This document shows positions 6,709 to 15,350 of a DNA stretch of 64,000 nt, one piece after another. Position 1 is the first letter of the stretch. Each line of letters opens with the position of its first letter. Source of the DNA: Armatimonadetes bacterium Uphvl-Ar2. Lineage in GTDB: Bacteria; Armatimonadota; Fimbriimonadia; Fimbriimonadales; Fimbriimonadaceae. The translations under genes were made by a program, and so were the position numbers. The notes beneath the pieces were generated by a model that was not told where the DNA came from, searched no databases, and worked only from the letters and a program-made list of their open reading frames with translations. The stretch covers positions 1,488,001 to 1,552,000 of the forward strand of contig CP021424.1 in NCBI GenBank assembly GCA_002162095.1, given 5' to 3'.

Positions 6709-8324
6709 TCACTTAGTGAAGAGGCTTCGATAAAACTTCCAGTTCTCATCACCTATAGCTTTGAGAAGATCAAGCGTGTCGTGGCTCACTTTAGGTCGTA
6801 TCAAAAAGGTGTGTGGAACGCCTAGTTGGGTCAAATGGGTTGAGAACTTTCGGTTCGCCGGCAATGTAAAGTCATCTTCTCCTATGCAAATGCGAATCGT
6901 AACTCCGGATTTAAGTTTCGATGCGTTACTCTCTGCTAGTGTCCACGGGCTTTGGGCCTTAAACTCCTCAATCTTGCCCCCATAAACGGACTGTAGAATT
7001 CTCTCTCGCTCATCCGGATTCGATTCCGCTCTGGGACCGTTGAATTCGAGATCCAGCGGACCGGCGGCAAGCATTGAGATGCCAGCAAAGAGATGCGGAT
7101 ACTTGAAACCGAAACGTCCGGCGCCATAGCCACCCATGCTGAACCCCTCAACTATTCTTCCTTCTCGCTTGGTAATGGTCCGAAACTTGGAATCTACCTC
7201 TGGGATCATTTCCTTGACCACAATGGTCTCAATTGGCCTCTTCCCGTCCGCCGAGTCGCACCACATCCCGTTGGCGAAGCTGTTCGGAAAGACGATGATC
7301 ATCGGCGGGATATTCCCAGCTTGGATCGCCGCATCGAAGAAGCCACTCACGGGTCTAACTCCGGTTAACCCGCCTCCCGAGCCGTGGAGCCAGTAAAGCA
7401 CTGGGAATCGCCTTGTTTTCTCCTCCTCATAAGCCTTTGGCAAGTAGAGGTGGTAACTGACCTGGGCTTTGACGGCTTGACTTTGGAGGATGTACTGTTG
7501 AACACGGGGCGCAGTCACCTGAAGAGTGACCCACTGACTGGGCTGCTGCTTCATGACCCCGTATTTCTCAAGCCAACTCACGATTCGCACGACCATATCC
7601 TCTCGTTGAGAACGGATAATGTTGTGATTTTCGCCTTTGTAGATCACTCGCTCATTGGGTGTCTTGATCTCATCCAAGATTTCCTTGAGACTCGCTGATC
7701 GCTCAGGGGGAACCACGGTGTCGTGGTCGCCATGAAGCATCAGTGTGGGAACCTTGATTCGCTTGGCGGTGGCAGGATCCGGAGCCGGAAATCCGCTGGC
7801 GGAAGCAATCCCCCCGCCGAGACTATGGCGGCCATGATCTTGGCTTCGGGATCTGCAACAAGACCTACGGTGACGAATCCTCCCATGCTGTGGCCGAAAG
7901 CTGCGACCCGCGACGGGTCCACGTACTTGAGGCTTCGGGCGATTTCCAGCGTCTTCTTGGCTCGGCGAATGTTCTCCGCGCTGGCTCCCTCGGCTGTCCC
8001 CGTGCCGTTACGAGCATGGGTGTAGTCGACCGCGATACATACAATGCCCTTTTTGGTGAGATCCGGGGCAAAGTTACTTGCCATCGCGGCAGCAGATCCG
8101 CCCTTGCCGTGGCTGATCAGGAGCACCGGAAACGGACCGTCGCCTTCAGGCTTGTAGAGAACGCCGCTAAGCTTAGTTTCGCCCTCTGAGAAAGTCCATT
8201 GAGTGCCAGCTTGCTCAAATCCCTTGATTTGGGCCTGAACGAAGGTTGCCAGCAACGCAGTCAAACACACCATCGCCAATCGTGCGCCTACGTTGAACCT
8301 AAAGGTCGGATTTGTCGGGATCAT
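6709..8324 (-). CDS. Secreted two-domain hydrolase/esterase with one-base frameshift, cassette C
   Basis: Two overlapping frames (8324-7740 and 7740-6709) form one gene of ~538 residues if a single G is added to the G6 run at 7810-7815 (C on the plus strand). The product has a signal peptide (MVCLTALLATFVQAQ). A dienelactone-hydrolase-like domain follows (nucleophile in FGHSMGG, Asp in HGDHDTVVP, His in GENHNI). Then comes a second esterase domain of the enterochelin/D-esterase type (SMGGYGAG, GEDDFTLPA, VSHDTLD). Both triads look complete once the frame is restored. It is the last and largest cassette in the tRNA array and is more A/T-rich than flanking genes. The break is either an assembly error or a real inactivation. 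Confidence 0.75.
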
Positions 8325-8500
8325 TTGACAGCAAAGACGTTAATCACCGCGATAAGTTCACCGGCAGCGCATGGACTGAGAATTGAGCCGAGGCTCAACC
8401 AGGGCCGACATCTTCGGACATCCGGTGTCTCGAACGCACGACCTCGACCTGCTACTTTAAGATTCGCAGGATCGCCGGTGTCAAAATTTATGCACCGAGC

Positions 8501-8576
8501 GGCCACGTAGCTCAGTGGATAGAGCGCCTCCGTCCTAAGGAGGGCGTCGGGGGTTCGAGTCCCTCCGAGGCCGCCA
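8501..8576 (+). tRNA. tRNA-Arg (anticodon CCT), second copy with acceptor mismatch
   Basis: 76 nt, identical to the copy at 5143 except two bases: position 5 is A instead of T, and one D-loop base is T instead of G. Anticodon arm, T arm and CCA are intact. The change at position 5 places A opposite A68 in the acceptor stem (GGCCACG against CGAGGCC). It may be a recombination hybrid or a decaying duplicate; function is uncertain. Confidence 0.85.
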
Positions 8577-8600
8577 GCCAAACTGGGCCATCCTGCCGGT

Positions 8601-9758
8601 TCAGCCAGCCACTTTCACCACCAACACGCGGACGCCTAGCGGCTCCACTGACTCTCTCAGAACCCCGTTCGCTATCGCAACCCGCCGGTCATCGGAGAGG
8701 AACCGGGCCTCGCCCGTCGCCCCATTGATCGTGATCTTGGCGTTAGACACGGGGCTTCGCGTGGGGTTCACCACAATCACGGTGGCCTGCCCGTCCAGCA
8801 GGCGCCAACCGACCTCGAGGGGGCCATCCGCACTTACCTGGATGCCAGAGGGGTTACTCGGCCCCTGCAGAGTGCGTCCGGCTTTGCGAATCAAAGCGTT
8901 CTGCCGCACCATCTCGGCCACGATTTCGGGCGGGGCCGCGTCGAATCGGAAAGCATCGCGCCTCACCGATGCGGGGAAATAGAAGATCCCCCGTGCCCCG
9001 TGCAAAATCGCGTACCAGATTTGGGCGCGCATTTCCGCGGGGGTTGGGCAGCGCGCCCCTGGCACGTTCCCGCTCTCGATCTCGCTGGCTTCGATGAAGA
9101 CGAACTGCGGCTTGCTCGTCAGTTTGCGGATCGCTCGCATCGGCTCCGCAATGAGCGTAATGTCGCCTCGGCGCGATTCATGCGACCGGTTGAGCCAACC
9201 TCCCGCGGGATAGATGTCGCTAGCGATCCAATCAGCGGTGCGGACCAGGCGCGGATAGTAGGTGGCGTATTCGCGCGAATAGGCGTCCGTCCGGGTGGTG
9301 AACCACGTGATGTCCGGCCCGGCAAAGTTCAAAAATATCTTGCGGTTCGGGTCAATCCGGCGCCATTCCGCGTAGGTTCGCTCGAAGGCGGGTGTCCACG
9401 TGGGGGCTCGGCCGGCGGCATCGGGTTCGTCCCAATGCGACCACGCCAGCAAATCCTTGCGGCCGATGTCGTCCTGTGGATTGGCGGCGGGCCGCCGGAT
9501 GATGCGAAACCCTCCGGCGCGGGCAGCTCGATCCCAGGCCGCAGGATCGTGGTTCATTGGCACCTCCAGCAGAGTATCGATGCCGCGTTGTTTCCATTTT
9601 TCGAATGACTCCACGGGCTGCGAGAACACGCCAATCGGGAAGAACCCGTCGAGAAAGAGCGTCTCGTTTTGGGCCGCTGGTGCGGTGGGCAGAGGCCCGG
9701 CGCAAGACGTGGCGGGCAAAAGCAGCAACGCGAACGCAAAGGGTGCCGCTCTCAACAT
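8601..9758 (-). CDS. Secreted TIM-barrel protein, putative glycoside hydrolase
   Basis: About 385 residues from the ATG at 9758, chosen because it begins a lipoprotein-like signal peptide (FALLLLPATSC); the frame stays open upstream to 9947 without such a signal. The body looks like a glycosidase-type TIM barrel: FPIGVFSQPVESFEKW, a likely acid Glu in SHWDEPDA, a likely nucleophile Glu in VFIEASE, WYAILHGARGIFYFPAS, then a C-terminal beta domain. I infer extracellular or periplasmic polysaccharide cleavage; the exact family is not recognised. It is divergent from the PEP-CTERM gene. Confidence 0.65.
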   Translation of the reverse strand: MLRAAPFAFALLLLPATSCAGPLPTAPAAQNETLFLDGFFPIGVFSQPVESFEKWKQRGIDTLLEVPMNHDPAAWDRAARAGGFRIIRRPAANPQDDIGRKDLLAWSHWDEPDAAGRAPTWTPAFERTYAEWRRIDPNRKIFLNFAGPDITWFTTRTDAYSREYATYYPRLVRTADWIASDIYPAGGWLNRSHESRRGDITLIAEPMRAIRKLTSKPQFVFIEASEIESGNVPGARCPTPAEMRAQIWYAILHGARGIFYFPASVRRDAFRFDAAPPEIVAEMVRQNALIRKAGRTLQGPSNPSGIQVSADGPLEVGWRLLDGQATVIVVNPTRSPVSNAKITINGATGEARFLSDDRRVAIANGVLRESVEPLGVRVLVVKVAG

Positions 9759-9946
9759 CGGTTGAAATGAAGGACGCGAGCGCCGGAGCGAAGGGTGCAG
9801 GTTTGGCCGGGCTGGCTTCACCCAAGCGTAACGAAAACTCATGAGGGCAGCCCAGGTTGAAGTCAAAGAAAAGTGGCCAGACTTCCAGGTTTCTAGTAGA
9901 ATGCCTTCGAGCTTCCCGCAAGCCAGTGCCTCCCGGAGGCAACGCA

Positions 9947-11029
9947 ATGAACACCAAATTTCTCATCACGTCCACCTTAGTCGCGAGTCTCGCGTCCACC
10001 TCTTTTGCCTGGACCTACACCAACCTGCATCCGTCCGGCGCATCCGTTTCATTCGGAGACGGGGCCGGCGGCAACACCCAGGGTGGTCGCGCCAACATCG
10101 GCGGGGTCATCCGCGCCGGTATGTGGACGGGCACGGCCTCTTCGTGGGTGGATATGCATCCTGCGGGCGCCTCCATCTCCGAAGTCTGGGGGGTTTCGAG
10201 TGTCTCTCAGGTTGGTTACGCGCAGATTGGTACCACTTCTCACGCGAGCCTCTGGACGGGTAGTGCTGGTAGCTGGGTCAGCTTGAACCCATCGGGCTCC
10301 TTGGGCGCGGTGGCCTATGCCGCCACCCCCACCAACCAGATTGGCAACACCTACATGTTCAGCACCGTGCTGGCCAGCCTTTGGAGCGGCAGCGCAGCCA
10401 GCTGGGTCAACCTCAATCCGACGGGCTCCACGGCCTCCGAAGCCTGGGGCGGCTCCGGCTCCAACCAAGTGGGCTACGCCACCTTGGGCGGCGTGCAAGA
10501 AGCGGCCTTGTGGTCGGGTACGGCGGCGTCCTTCGTCAGTCTGCACCCCGGCGGAGCGAGTTCCTCGCGGGGGCACGAGTCGGACGGGTCGCAGCAAGTC
10601 GGCTATGCGGTGGTGGGCGGCGCATCCCACGCCAGCCTCTGGACGGGGACTGCTGGTTCTTGGGTGGATTTGAACCCGAGCGGAGCCACATCCTCCACGG
10701 CCTGGGGGGTTCTGGGTGGTTACCAGGTCGGCGGCGCCGTGATCGGGGGCGCGCAAAGGGCCAGCTTGTGGAACGGCTCGGCCGGTTCCTTTGTAGATTT
10801 GCATTCCTTCCTGCCCGCGTCGTTTAGCAACTCAGTCGCGCGATCCATCTCGACGGATGGTGTGAACTACTACATCGTGGGCGGCGGGTTGAATACGGCG
10901 ACGGGACGAGGGGAGGCGATCCTTTGGACGCAGGCCGTGCCGGAGCCGGTGACCGCTTTGACTTTGGGCGTGGGGCTCCTTGGTCTTCCCCGAAAGCGGC
11001 GGCTGTCGGGCAAGGGAGCGAAGAGCTGA
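9947..11029 (+). CDS. PEP-CTERM surface protein built of ~44-residue repeats
   Basis: 360 residues. The ATG at 9947 has GGAGG 8 nt upstream and starts a signal peptide (LITSTLVASLASTSFAW). The mature part is about seven repeats of the form LWTGSAGSWVSLNPSGA ... SQVGYAQIGG, each ~44 residues with a conserved Trp and QVGYA. The end is a PEP-CTERM sorting signal: VPEP, a hydrophobic stretch and RKRR. Exosortase/archaeosortase-type systems cleave such tails and export the protein; no exosortase lies in this window. The function of the repeats is unknown; they resemble beta-propeller-like WG-rich repeats. Confidence 0.85.
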   Translation: MNTKFLITSTLVASLASTSFAWTYTNLHPSGASVSFGDGAGGNTQGGRANIGGVIRAGMWTGTASSWVDMHPAGASISEVWGVSSVSQVGYAQIGTTSHASLWTGSAGSWVSLNPSGSLGAVAYAATPTNQIGNTYMFSTVLASLWSGSAASWVNLNPTGSTASEAWGGSGSNQVGYATLGGVQEAALWSGTAASFVSLHPGGASSSRGHESDGSQQVGYAVVGGASHASLWTGTAGSWVDLNPSGATSSTAWGVLGGYQVGGAVIGGAQRASLWNGSAGSFVDLHSFLPASFSNSVARSISTDGVNYYIVGGGLNTATGRGEAILWTQAVPEPVTALTLGVGLLGLPRKRRLSGKGAKS

Positions 11030-11286
11030 GCTCCGAGGGCGAGAGCGTCATCCTGCTCCGGATCAACCTGGGCCATGAGCGGGTTTCACCGTTGGACCGG
11101 CTCCTGGCTCTTCGGATTTCGCGGAAAGTGAAGACGCTTGGGATTGGAGAGTCGGAGTCCAGCGGAGGCGGAACAGGGGCCATCGATTTGGAAGTGAGCG
11201 TGATCCAGCCCCTCGTTGCCCGAACGGAGCTGGCCGCCATGATGGCGAAGCACTTCCCCAAAGTGAGCTTCGCTATCTCAGAGTGA
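10924..11286 (+). CDS. Small protein, paralogue of the protein at 28039
   Basis: From ~11029 the frame encodes a coding-like domain (VILLRINLGHERVSPLDR, TLGIGESESSGGGTGAIDLEV, FPKVSFAISE). It aligns with residues ~12-95 of the protein at 28039-28443, which has [15 protein letters not shown] and [10 protein letters not shown]. The start is unclear. A TTG at 10924 has GGGAGG 7 nt before it but lies 106 nt inside the PEP-CTERM gene; a CTG at 11026 overlapping that gene's stop is the alternative. Function unknown; the Gly/Ser-rich loop resembles an ACT/ferredoxin-like small fold, which is only an impression. Confidence 0.55.
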   Translation: MDAGRAGAGDRFDFGRGAPWSSPKAAAVGQGSEELSSEGESVILLRINLGHERVSPLDRLLALRISRKVKTLGIGESESSGGGTGAIDLEVSVIQPLVARTELAAMMAKHFPKVSFAISE

Positions 11287-11305
11287 AGCCTTTGTGCCAG
11301 GACAA

Positions 11306-11587
11306 CTACTTCACCGTCGCGCGCCAAGCCTCAAAGGCGTCCTTCTCCGACGGCGGCACCTCTTGCCAGTGGCAGTTGTGCACGGCCCCCCACACCGCGT
11401 AAAACATCAGTTTGGAAACCTGGCGGTGGCGCACTTTCAGTTCCGCCCATAGCTCGTAGAGGTCCGCCTCGGCCAGTTGGCCGTGGGTGTGGATGCCCAA
11501 CTCATTCAGCCACCCGGCGGTCAGGTCGCTAAGGTTCCACAGCTCCGCCACCGGTGTTTCGTCGGTAAGTGGGGTGCGGTGCGGCAT
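11306..11587 (-). CDS. TfoX C-terminal-domain protein
   Basis: 93 residues matching the stand-alone TfoX_C domain: LWNLSDLTAGWLNELGIHTHGQL, LYELWAELK, LMFYAVWGAVHNCHW and a closing P-P-S-E-K helix. The domain is a helix-hairpin-helix-like module found at the end of TfoX/Sxy competence regulators and alone in many bacteria. The role of the stand-alone form is not established. It converges with the preceding small gene. Confidence 0.8.
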   Translation of the reverse strand: MPHRTPLTDETPVAELWNLSDLTAGWLNELGIHTHGQLAEADLYELWAELKVRHRQVSKLMFYAVWGAVHNCHWQEVPPSEKDAFEAWRATVK

Positions 11588-11825
11588 GGCCTGAGGGTAC
11601 TGGAGCCCAAGCCCTTACCTAACCAATTCCTCTCCAGAGTCGAGAGGAGGCGTTCCGGTATCGCACTGCACTCCCTGAGTTACGAGAGACGTCAATGCCG
11701 TGCTTAGTACGATCTGGCAAATGAACTAGCCAAGTTGAAGCAAAAACCCAACTCACACGCGCCATAATGGTAGGCCTCGCAACCCGCATGATTCGTGTCG
11801 CGTGGATATTCGCGGAGGTCAATTG
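11588..11825. other. Intergenic region, no gene recognised
   Basis: 238 nt between the divergent TfoX_C-domain gene and the yqiJ-like gene. Short open frames here look non-coding. A CATAAT at 11764-11769 could be a -10 element for yqiJK, without a clear -35. Confidence 0.4.
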
Positions 11826-12488
11826 ATGGTCAAGTTCTTACTCGCCCCGCAGAACATCCCGTTCTTAGTGGCATACATCATCATGCTGGCCTTTGCCGTT
11901 CTCACCCTGGTGGTGGGAGCCATGGACAACGCCGACGCCGATGCTGAAGTGGACCTAGATACGGACGGCCTCGACTTTGGCGACCACGTGCTTAGCTACT
12001 TAGGCATTGGCAAAGTACCGTTCACGATGCTACTGGTTTCCTTTGCCTGGGCGTTTGGCTCGTGCGGTTACATCGTGCAGTTCGTTTTCCGCTCAATGGC
12101 AGGGATGGTTTCCCCGTGGGTGGCCAGCGCCATTGCCTTAGTGCCCGCTTTGCTCTTGCACGGGCTCGTGGCCAAGGGGCTACGGCAGATCACCGACCGC
12201 GACGACTCCACCGCGGTGCATTCGAATAGTTTCGTGGGCAAGCTCGCCACGGTCACTCTGGGAGAAACCCAACGGGGCAAGCCCACCCAGGCCAAGCTGC
12301 GCGATCAGCATGGCCAAACCCATTACGTTTTGGTCGAGCCGCACCGGGAGGAAGACACGCTTCTGCCCGGACAAGAAGTGATTCTTGTGGCTCGTCAGGG
12401 GTCGCTGTATGAAGCGATGCCCAATGACATAGACCTCATCACCGCCGACCTTCGGGTTGGCAACGGCTCCGCCGAGGAGCAAAAGTAA
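11826..12488 (+). CDS. yqiJ: YqiJ-like membrane protein with OB-fold (flotillin partner)
   Basis: 220 residues. The ATG at 11826 follows GGAGG by 8 nt; an upstream in-frame GTG at 11802 is less likely. Helices at ~8-33, ~58-85 and ~92-112 are followed by a cytoplasmic beta domain (~130-205: FVGKLATVTLGETQRG ... DTLLPGQEVILVARQ) of the NfeD/OB type. YqiJ and NfeD1b-type proteins are encoded beside flotillins and work with them in membrane microdomains. The next gene is that flotillin, 2 nt downstream. Confidence 0.85.
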   Translation: MVKFLLAPQNIPFLVAYIIMLAFAVLTLVVGAMDNADADAEVDLDTDGLDFGDHVLSYLGIGKVPFTMLLVSFAWAFGSCGYIVQFVFRSMAGMVSPWVASAIALVPALLLHGLVAKGLRQITDRDDSTAVHSNSFVGKLATVTLGETQRGKPTQAKLRDQHGQTHYVLVEPHREEDTLLPGQEVILVARQGSLYEAMPNDIDLITADLRVGNGSAEEQK

Positions 12489-12490
12489 AC

Positions 12491-14242
12491 ATGGAAACCC
12501 TACAGCTGGCCGGCTTTATTGGCATTGGTTTTGTCGTCGCCCTCGTGGTGATTAGCGTGATGGTGGCCTCGCTCTACCGCAAGGCCTCTAAGGAACGCGC
12601 GTTTGTTCGCACCGGCCTGGGCGGACAGAAAGTCATCATCAACGGCGGCAAGATGGTGTTCCCCGTGATCCACGAAGTGACGTGGATCAACATGAACACG
12701 CTGCGACTGGAAGTGCGCCGCGCCAACGAGCAGGCGCTCATCACCCGCGACCGCATGCGCGTGGACGTGACGGCGGAATTCTACGTGCGCGTCAAACCGA
12801 CCGAGGATGCGATTGCCGACGCCGCCCAAACCCTGGGCCAACGCACGATGCAGCCGGATTCCTTGAAGGAATTGATCGAAGGCAAGTTCGTGGACTCTCT
12901 GCGCGCCGTGGCCGCCGAAATGGGCATGGAAGAGCTGCACGAGAAGCGCGCGGAGTTTGTGCAACGCGTACAAACGACGGTATCGGAAGACCTTCTTAAG
13001 AACGGTCTGGAACTCGAAAGCGTCTCGCTCACCTCTCTGGACCAGACCTCGCAGGAGTTCTTCAATCCGCAGAATGCGTTCGACGCCCAGGGTCTCACGC
13101 GCCTCACCGAACAGATCGAAACGCGCCGCAAGCAGCGCAACGATATCGAGCAAGAGATGCGCATTCAGATTGAGCAGCGCAACCTGGAAGCGGACCAACT
13201 GAGCCTGAAAATCAAGAAGGAGCAGGAATACGCCCGGCTGGAGCAGGAGCGCGAAGTGGAAATCACCCGCGCCGCCCAGGCCACCGAGATCGCCAAGGAG
13301 CGTGCGGACAAGACCCGCGCCGCCCGCGAGGCCGAAATTGTGGCCCAGCGCGATGTGCAGCAGGCCGAGATCCTCGCGAAGCAGGAACTGGACCAGAAGC
13401 GGATTCTGGCCGACCAGCAGGTGCGCGAGAAGGAGATCGCCATGGCCAAGGCCGTGGAAGCCGCCGAAATCGAAAAGCGAAAGCTGATTGAGCTGAACGA
13501 GCAGGACAAGGCGATTGCCATTGCTGAGCGATCCAAGTCGCAATCGGAAATGGAAGCCCAGGCCGCCCAAGCCCGCGCCGAGCGCGTGCGAGCCGAAGAG
13601 CAAGTCCTGACGGTGCAAGAGGTGGAGATTGCCGAACGAAAGAAGAAGATCGAGATCGTGCAAGCCAGCGAGGAAGCCGAGCGCGAAGCCATTAAGCTGA
13701 AAGTGGCGGCCGAAGCCGAAGTGCAAGCGAGCCGCGACCGCGCGGCCGCCATCCGCACCGTGGCCGAGGGCGAAGCCGAAGCGGAAAAGCTGCGCGCCAT
13801 GGCCAAGGAAGCGCTCTACGCGGTGGAAGCCAGCGGGAAGCGGGCGATCAACGAGGCAGAGAACACGCTCAGCCCTGAGATCATTGCGATGCATGTGAAG
13901 CGCGCCCTGATCGAAGCCCTGCCCGAAATCATCCGCGAAAGCGTGAAGCCGATGGAGCGCATCGACAGCATCAAGATCATGCACGTCGAAGGACTATCGG
14001 GCGGTGGTGGCAATGGCGAGGTGGCCTCGTCCGGCGATGGGTCGCTAGCTGACCAAATGGTGAATTCCGCTTTGCGCTATCGATCGCAGGCGCCGATGGT
14101 GGATGCCGTGCTGCGCGAGCTTGGTCTGCAAAATGGCGACCTGAGTTCGCTCTCCACCGACGTAGTGAAGAGCGTGGTGGAAACCAGCAACGGCACGGCG
14201 GCGGTTAAGCCCGTTAAATCCGCCGAAGTAGAGAAGGCGTAA
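12491..14242 (+). CDS. yqiK: Flotillin family protein YqiK
   Basis: 583 residues: an N-terminal membrane helix (~8-28), an SPFH/Band 7 domain (~30-200, with RVDVTAEFYVRVKPTEDAI), a long coiled coil rich in Glu/Ala/Lys repeats (~215-455), and a flotillin-type C-terminal region (GSLADQMVNSALRYRSQAP). Flotillins form membrane scaffolds that organise fluidity domains; YqiK is the enterobacterial type. It is co-transcribed with the yqiJ-like gene just upstream. The coiled coil's codon bias creates a long antisense open frame that is not a gene. Confidence 0.92.
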   Translation: METLQLAGFIGIGFVVALVVISVMVASLYRKASKERAFVRTGLGGQKVIINGGKMVFPVIHEVTWINMNTLRLEVRRANEQALITRDRMRVDVTAEFYVRVKPTEDAIADAAQTLGQRTMQPDSLKELIEGKFVDSLRAVAAEMGMEELHEKRAEFVQRVQTTVSEDLLKNGLELESVSLTSLDQTSQEFFNPQNAFDAQGLTRLTEQIETRRKQRNDIEQEMRIQIEQRNLEADQLSLKIKKEQEYARLEQEREVEITRAAQATEIAKERADKTRAAREAEIVAQRDVQQAEILAKQELDQKRILADQQVREKEIAMAKAVEAAEIEKRKLIELNEQDKAIAIAERSKSQSEMEAQAAQARAERVRAEEQVLTVQEVEIAERKKKIEIVQASEEAEREAIKLKVAAEAEVQASRDRAAAIRTVAEGEAEAEKLRAMAKEALYAVEASGKRAINEAENTLSPEIIAMHVKRALIEALPEIIRESVKPMERIDSIKIMHVEGLSGGGGNGEVASSGDGSLADQMVNSALRYRSQAPMVDAVLRELGLQNGDLSSLSTDVVKSVVETSNGTAAVKPVKSAEVEKA

Positions 14243-14254
14243 CCGGGCTCGGTC

Positions 14255-14276
14255 GGCGCGATCACAAGGTCGCGCC
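14255..14276 (+). terminator. Possible terminator hairpin after yqiK
   Basis: GGCGCGA-tcacaagg-TCGCGCC, a 7-bp perfect stem 12 nt after the yqiK stop. No T run follows, so termination is uncertain. Confidence 0.35.
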
Positions 14277-14367
14277 TAGGCAATGACGAGGTCCCAGGGC
14301 CAGGGCGAAGTCCATTCGCTTTGGCCAGGGGCCAACTTCTTTTTGAGGCGCCAATCAAGCCATAGGC

Positions 14368-14724
14368 CTAAATCCGGTCGGGGCTTGGCACCGTGCGCGA
14401 ATCAATGGCATCGCCTGTGTTCAGGGTTGAAGCAGGTTCAAAGAGGATGACCTCGACCTCATGTTCCGCAAAGGGGCAATGCTCGACACCCCGAGGGACC
14501 GTCAAGAACTCACCCTGATTCACAAGAACTTCGCGATCTCGGAACCGCATCACAAAGGATCCGCGATGGACCAAGAACATCTCGTCTTCGAATTCGTGGC
14601 TGTGCCAAACGAACTCGCCTTGGAATTTGACTAGCTTGACTTGCTGTCCATTCAGTTCGGCGGCGATTTTCGGGGACCAGTGGTCTTCAAAGGAGGCAAA
14701 AGCAGCCTCGAGATTCATCTTCAT
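14368..14724 (-). CDS. Cupin-domain protein
   Basis: 118 residues of the cupin_2 type. Motif 1 is FVWHSHEFEDEMFLVHRG (two His and Glu as metal ligands); motif 2 is VPRGVEHCPFAE (third His). The rest is a small beta barrel. Such single-domain cupins are metal-binding enzymes or sensors; the substrate is unknown. It converges with yqiK. Confidence 0.85.
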   Translation of the reverse strand: MKMNLEAAFASFEDHWSPKIAAELNGQQVKLVKFQGEFVWHSHEFEDEMFLVHRGSFVMRFRDREVLVNQGEFLTVPRGVEHCPFAEHEVEVILFEPASTLNTGDAIDSRTVPSPDRI

Positions 14725-14846
14725 GCTTGTCCAGATTATGTCATCGAGGTTGAGCAGGACGGTGTCGCGAATGGACCACGCGGGTTAGCAGTTCCGTCTT
14801 TCCCCCGGAGCGAGCGGTACCATCCACGCCAGGAGCTGCGCCCAGG

Positions 14847-15323
14847 ATGAGTGAACCAGAGTTCCGTTTGGCCACAGCCGCCGACCATGCGGCGTTGGGC
14901 CAGGTGATGTTCGACGCGGTGAGGCACAGCGCCAGCCCCTACACCCCGGCGCAAAAGGAAGCCTGGGTGCCCGAGGCGCGCAGCGGCCCCGAGTGGGATG
15001 CGCGGCTGGCGGCGCAGACCGTGCTGGTGGCCACCCAGGGCGCGGAGATCGTGGGGTTTATGAGCCTGGCGGCGGAGGGCTACATTGACCTCGCCTTCAT
15101 CCGGCCGGCCGCGCAAGGGCAGGGGCTGTTCCGGCGGCTCTATGAACAGATTGAAGCCTTGGCCCGGGAGCGGGGGGAGCCCCGGCTCACCACCCATGCC
15201 AGCCTGATGGCGCAGCCCGCCTTCGCTGCGATGGGGTTCGTCACCACCCAGCCCGAGACGGTGGAGGTGCGGGGGCAATCGCTTGACCGATTTGCGATGG
15301 AGAAGTGGCTCGTCCAGAGCTGA
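14847..15323 (+). CDS. GNAT family N-acetyltransferase
   Basis: 158 residues with the GNAT core: LATAADHAALGQVM start, IVGFMSLAAEGYIDLAFIRPAAQGQGLFRRLYEQIE containing the acetyl-CoA loop (R/Q-x-x-G-x-G/L region) and THASLMAQPAFAAMGF near the end. It resembles YafP-type enzymes. AGGAG lies 10 nt before the ATG. The acceptor substrate is unknown. Confidence 0.85.
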   Translation: MSEPEFRLATAADHAALGQVMFDAVRHSASPYTPAQKEAWVPEARSGPEWDARLAAQTVLVATQGAEIVGFMSLAAEGYIDLAFIRPAAQGQGLFRRLYEQIEALARERGEPRLTTHASLMAQPAFAAMGFVTTQPETVEVRGQSLDRFAMEKWLVQS

Positions 15324-15337
15324 TCGAGGCCATCCGG

Positions 15338-15343
15338 TAATCT
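15338..15343 (+). promoter_or_regulatory. -10-like box TAATCT, leaderless arrangement
   Basis: TAATCT ends 7 nt before the GTG at 15351, with no ribosome-binding site between. Confidence 0.45.
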
Positions 15344-15350
15344 CCCTACC

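Larger units (their letters stand above)
5143..8576. mobile_element. tRNA-Arg-bounded array of three single-gene cassettes
   Basis: A full tRNA-Arg(CCT) at each end (5143-5218 and 8501-8576, 74 of 76 bases identical, same orientation) and two internal copies of the tRNA 3' end (5798-5847 and 6630-6666) divide this stretch into three units of about 625, 823 and 1910 bp. Each unit holds one gene: a VOC protein on the minus strand, a methyltransferase on the plus strand, an esterase on the minus strand. tRNA 3' ends are standard attachment sites of tyrosine-recombinase elements, so the pattern is best explained by repeated site-specific insertion. No recombinase gene is present. The third gene is visibly richer in A/T than its neighbours. 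Confidence 0.7.

Noticed and set aside
5143-8576. Classical integron or phage remnant in the tRNA region
   Set aside because: No integron integrase, attC-type sites, phage genes or transposase are present; repeats derive from the tRNA itself.
12500-13984. 494-codon open frame opposite the flotillin gene, His/Leu/Gly-rich
   Set aside because: It mirrors the Glu/Ala/Lys coiled coil of YqiK; composition is that of an antisense shadow and it has no domain.
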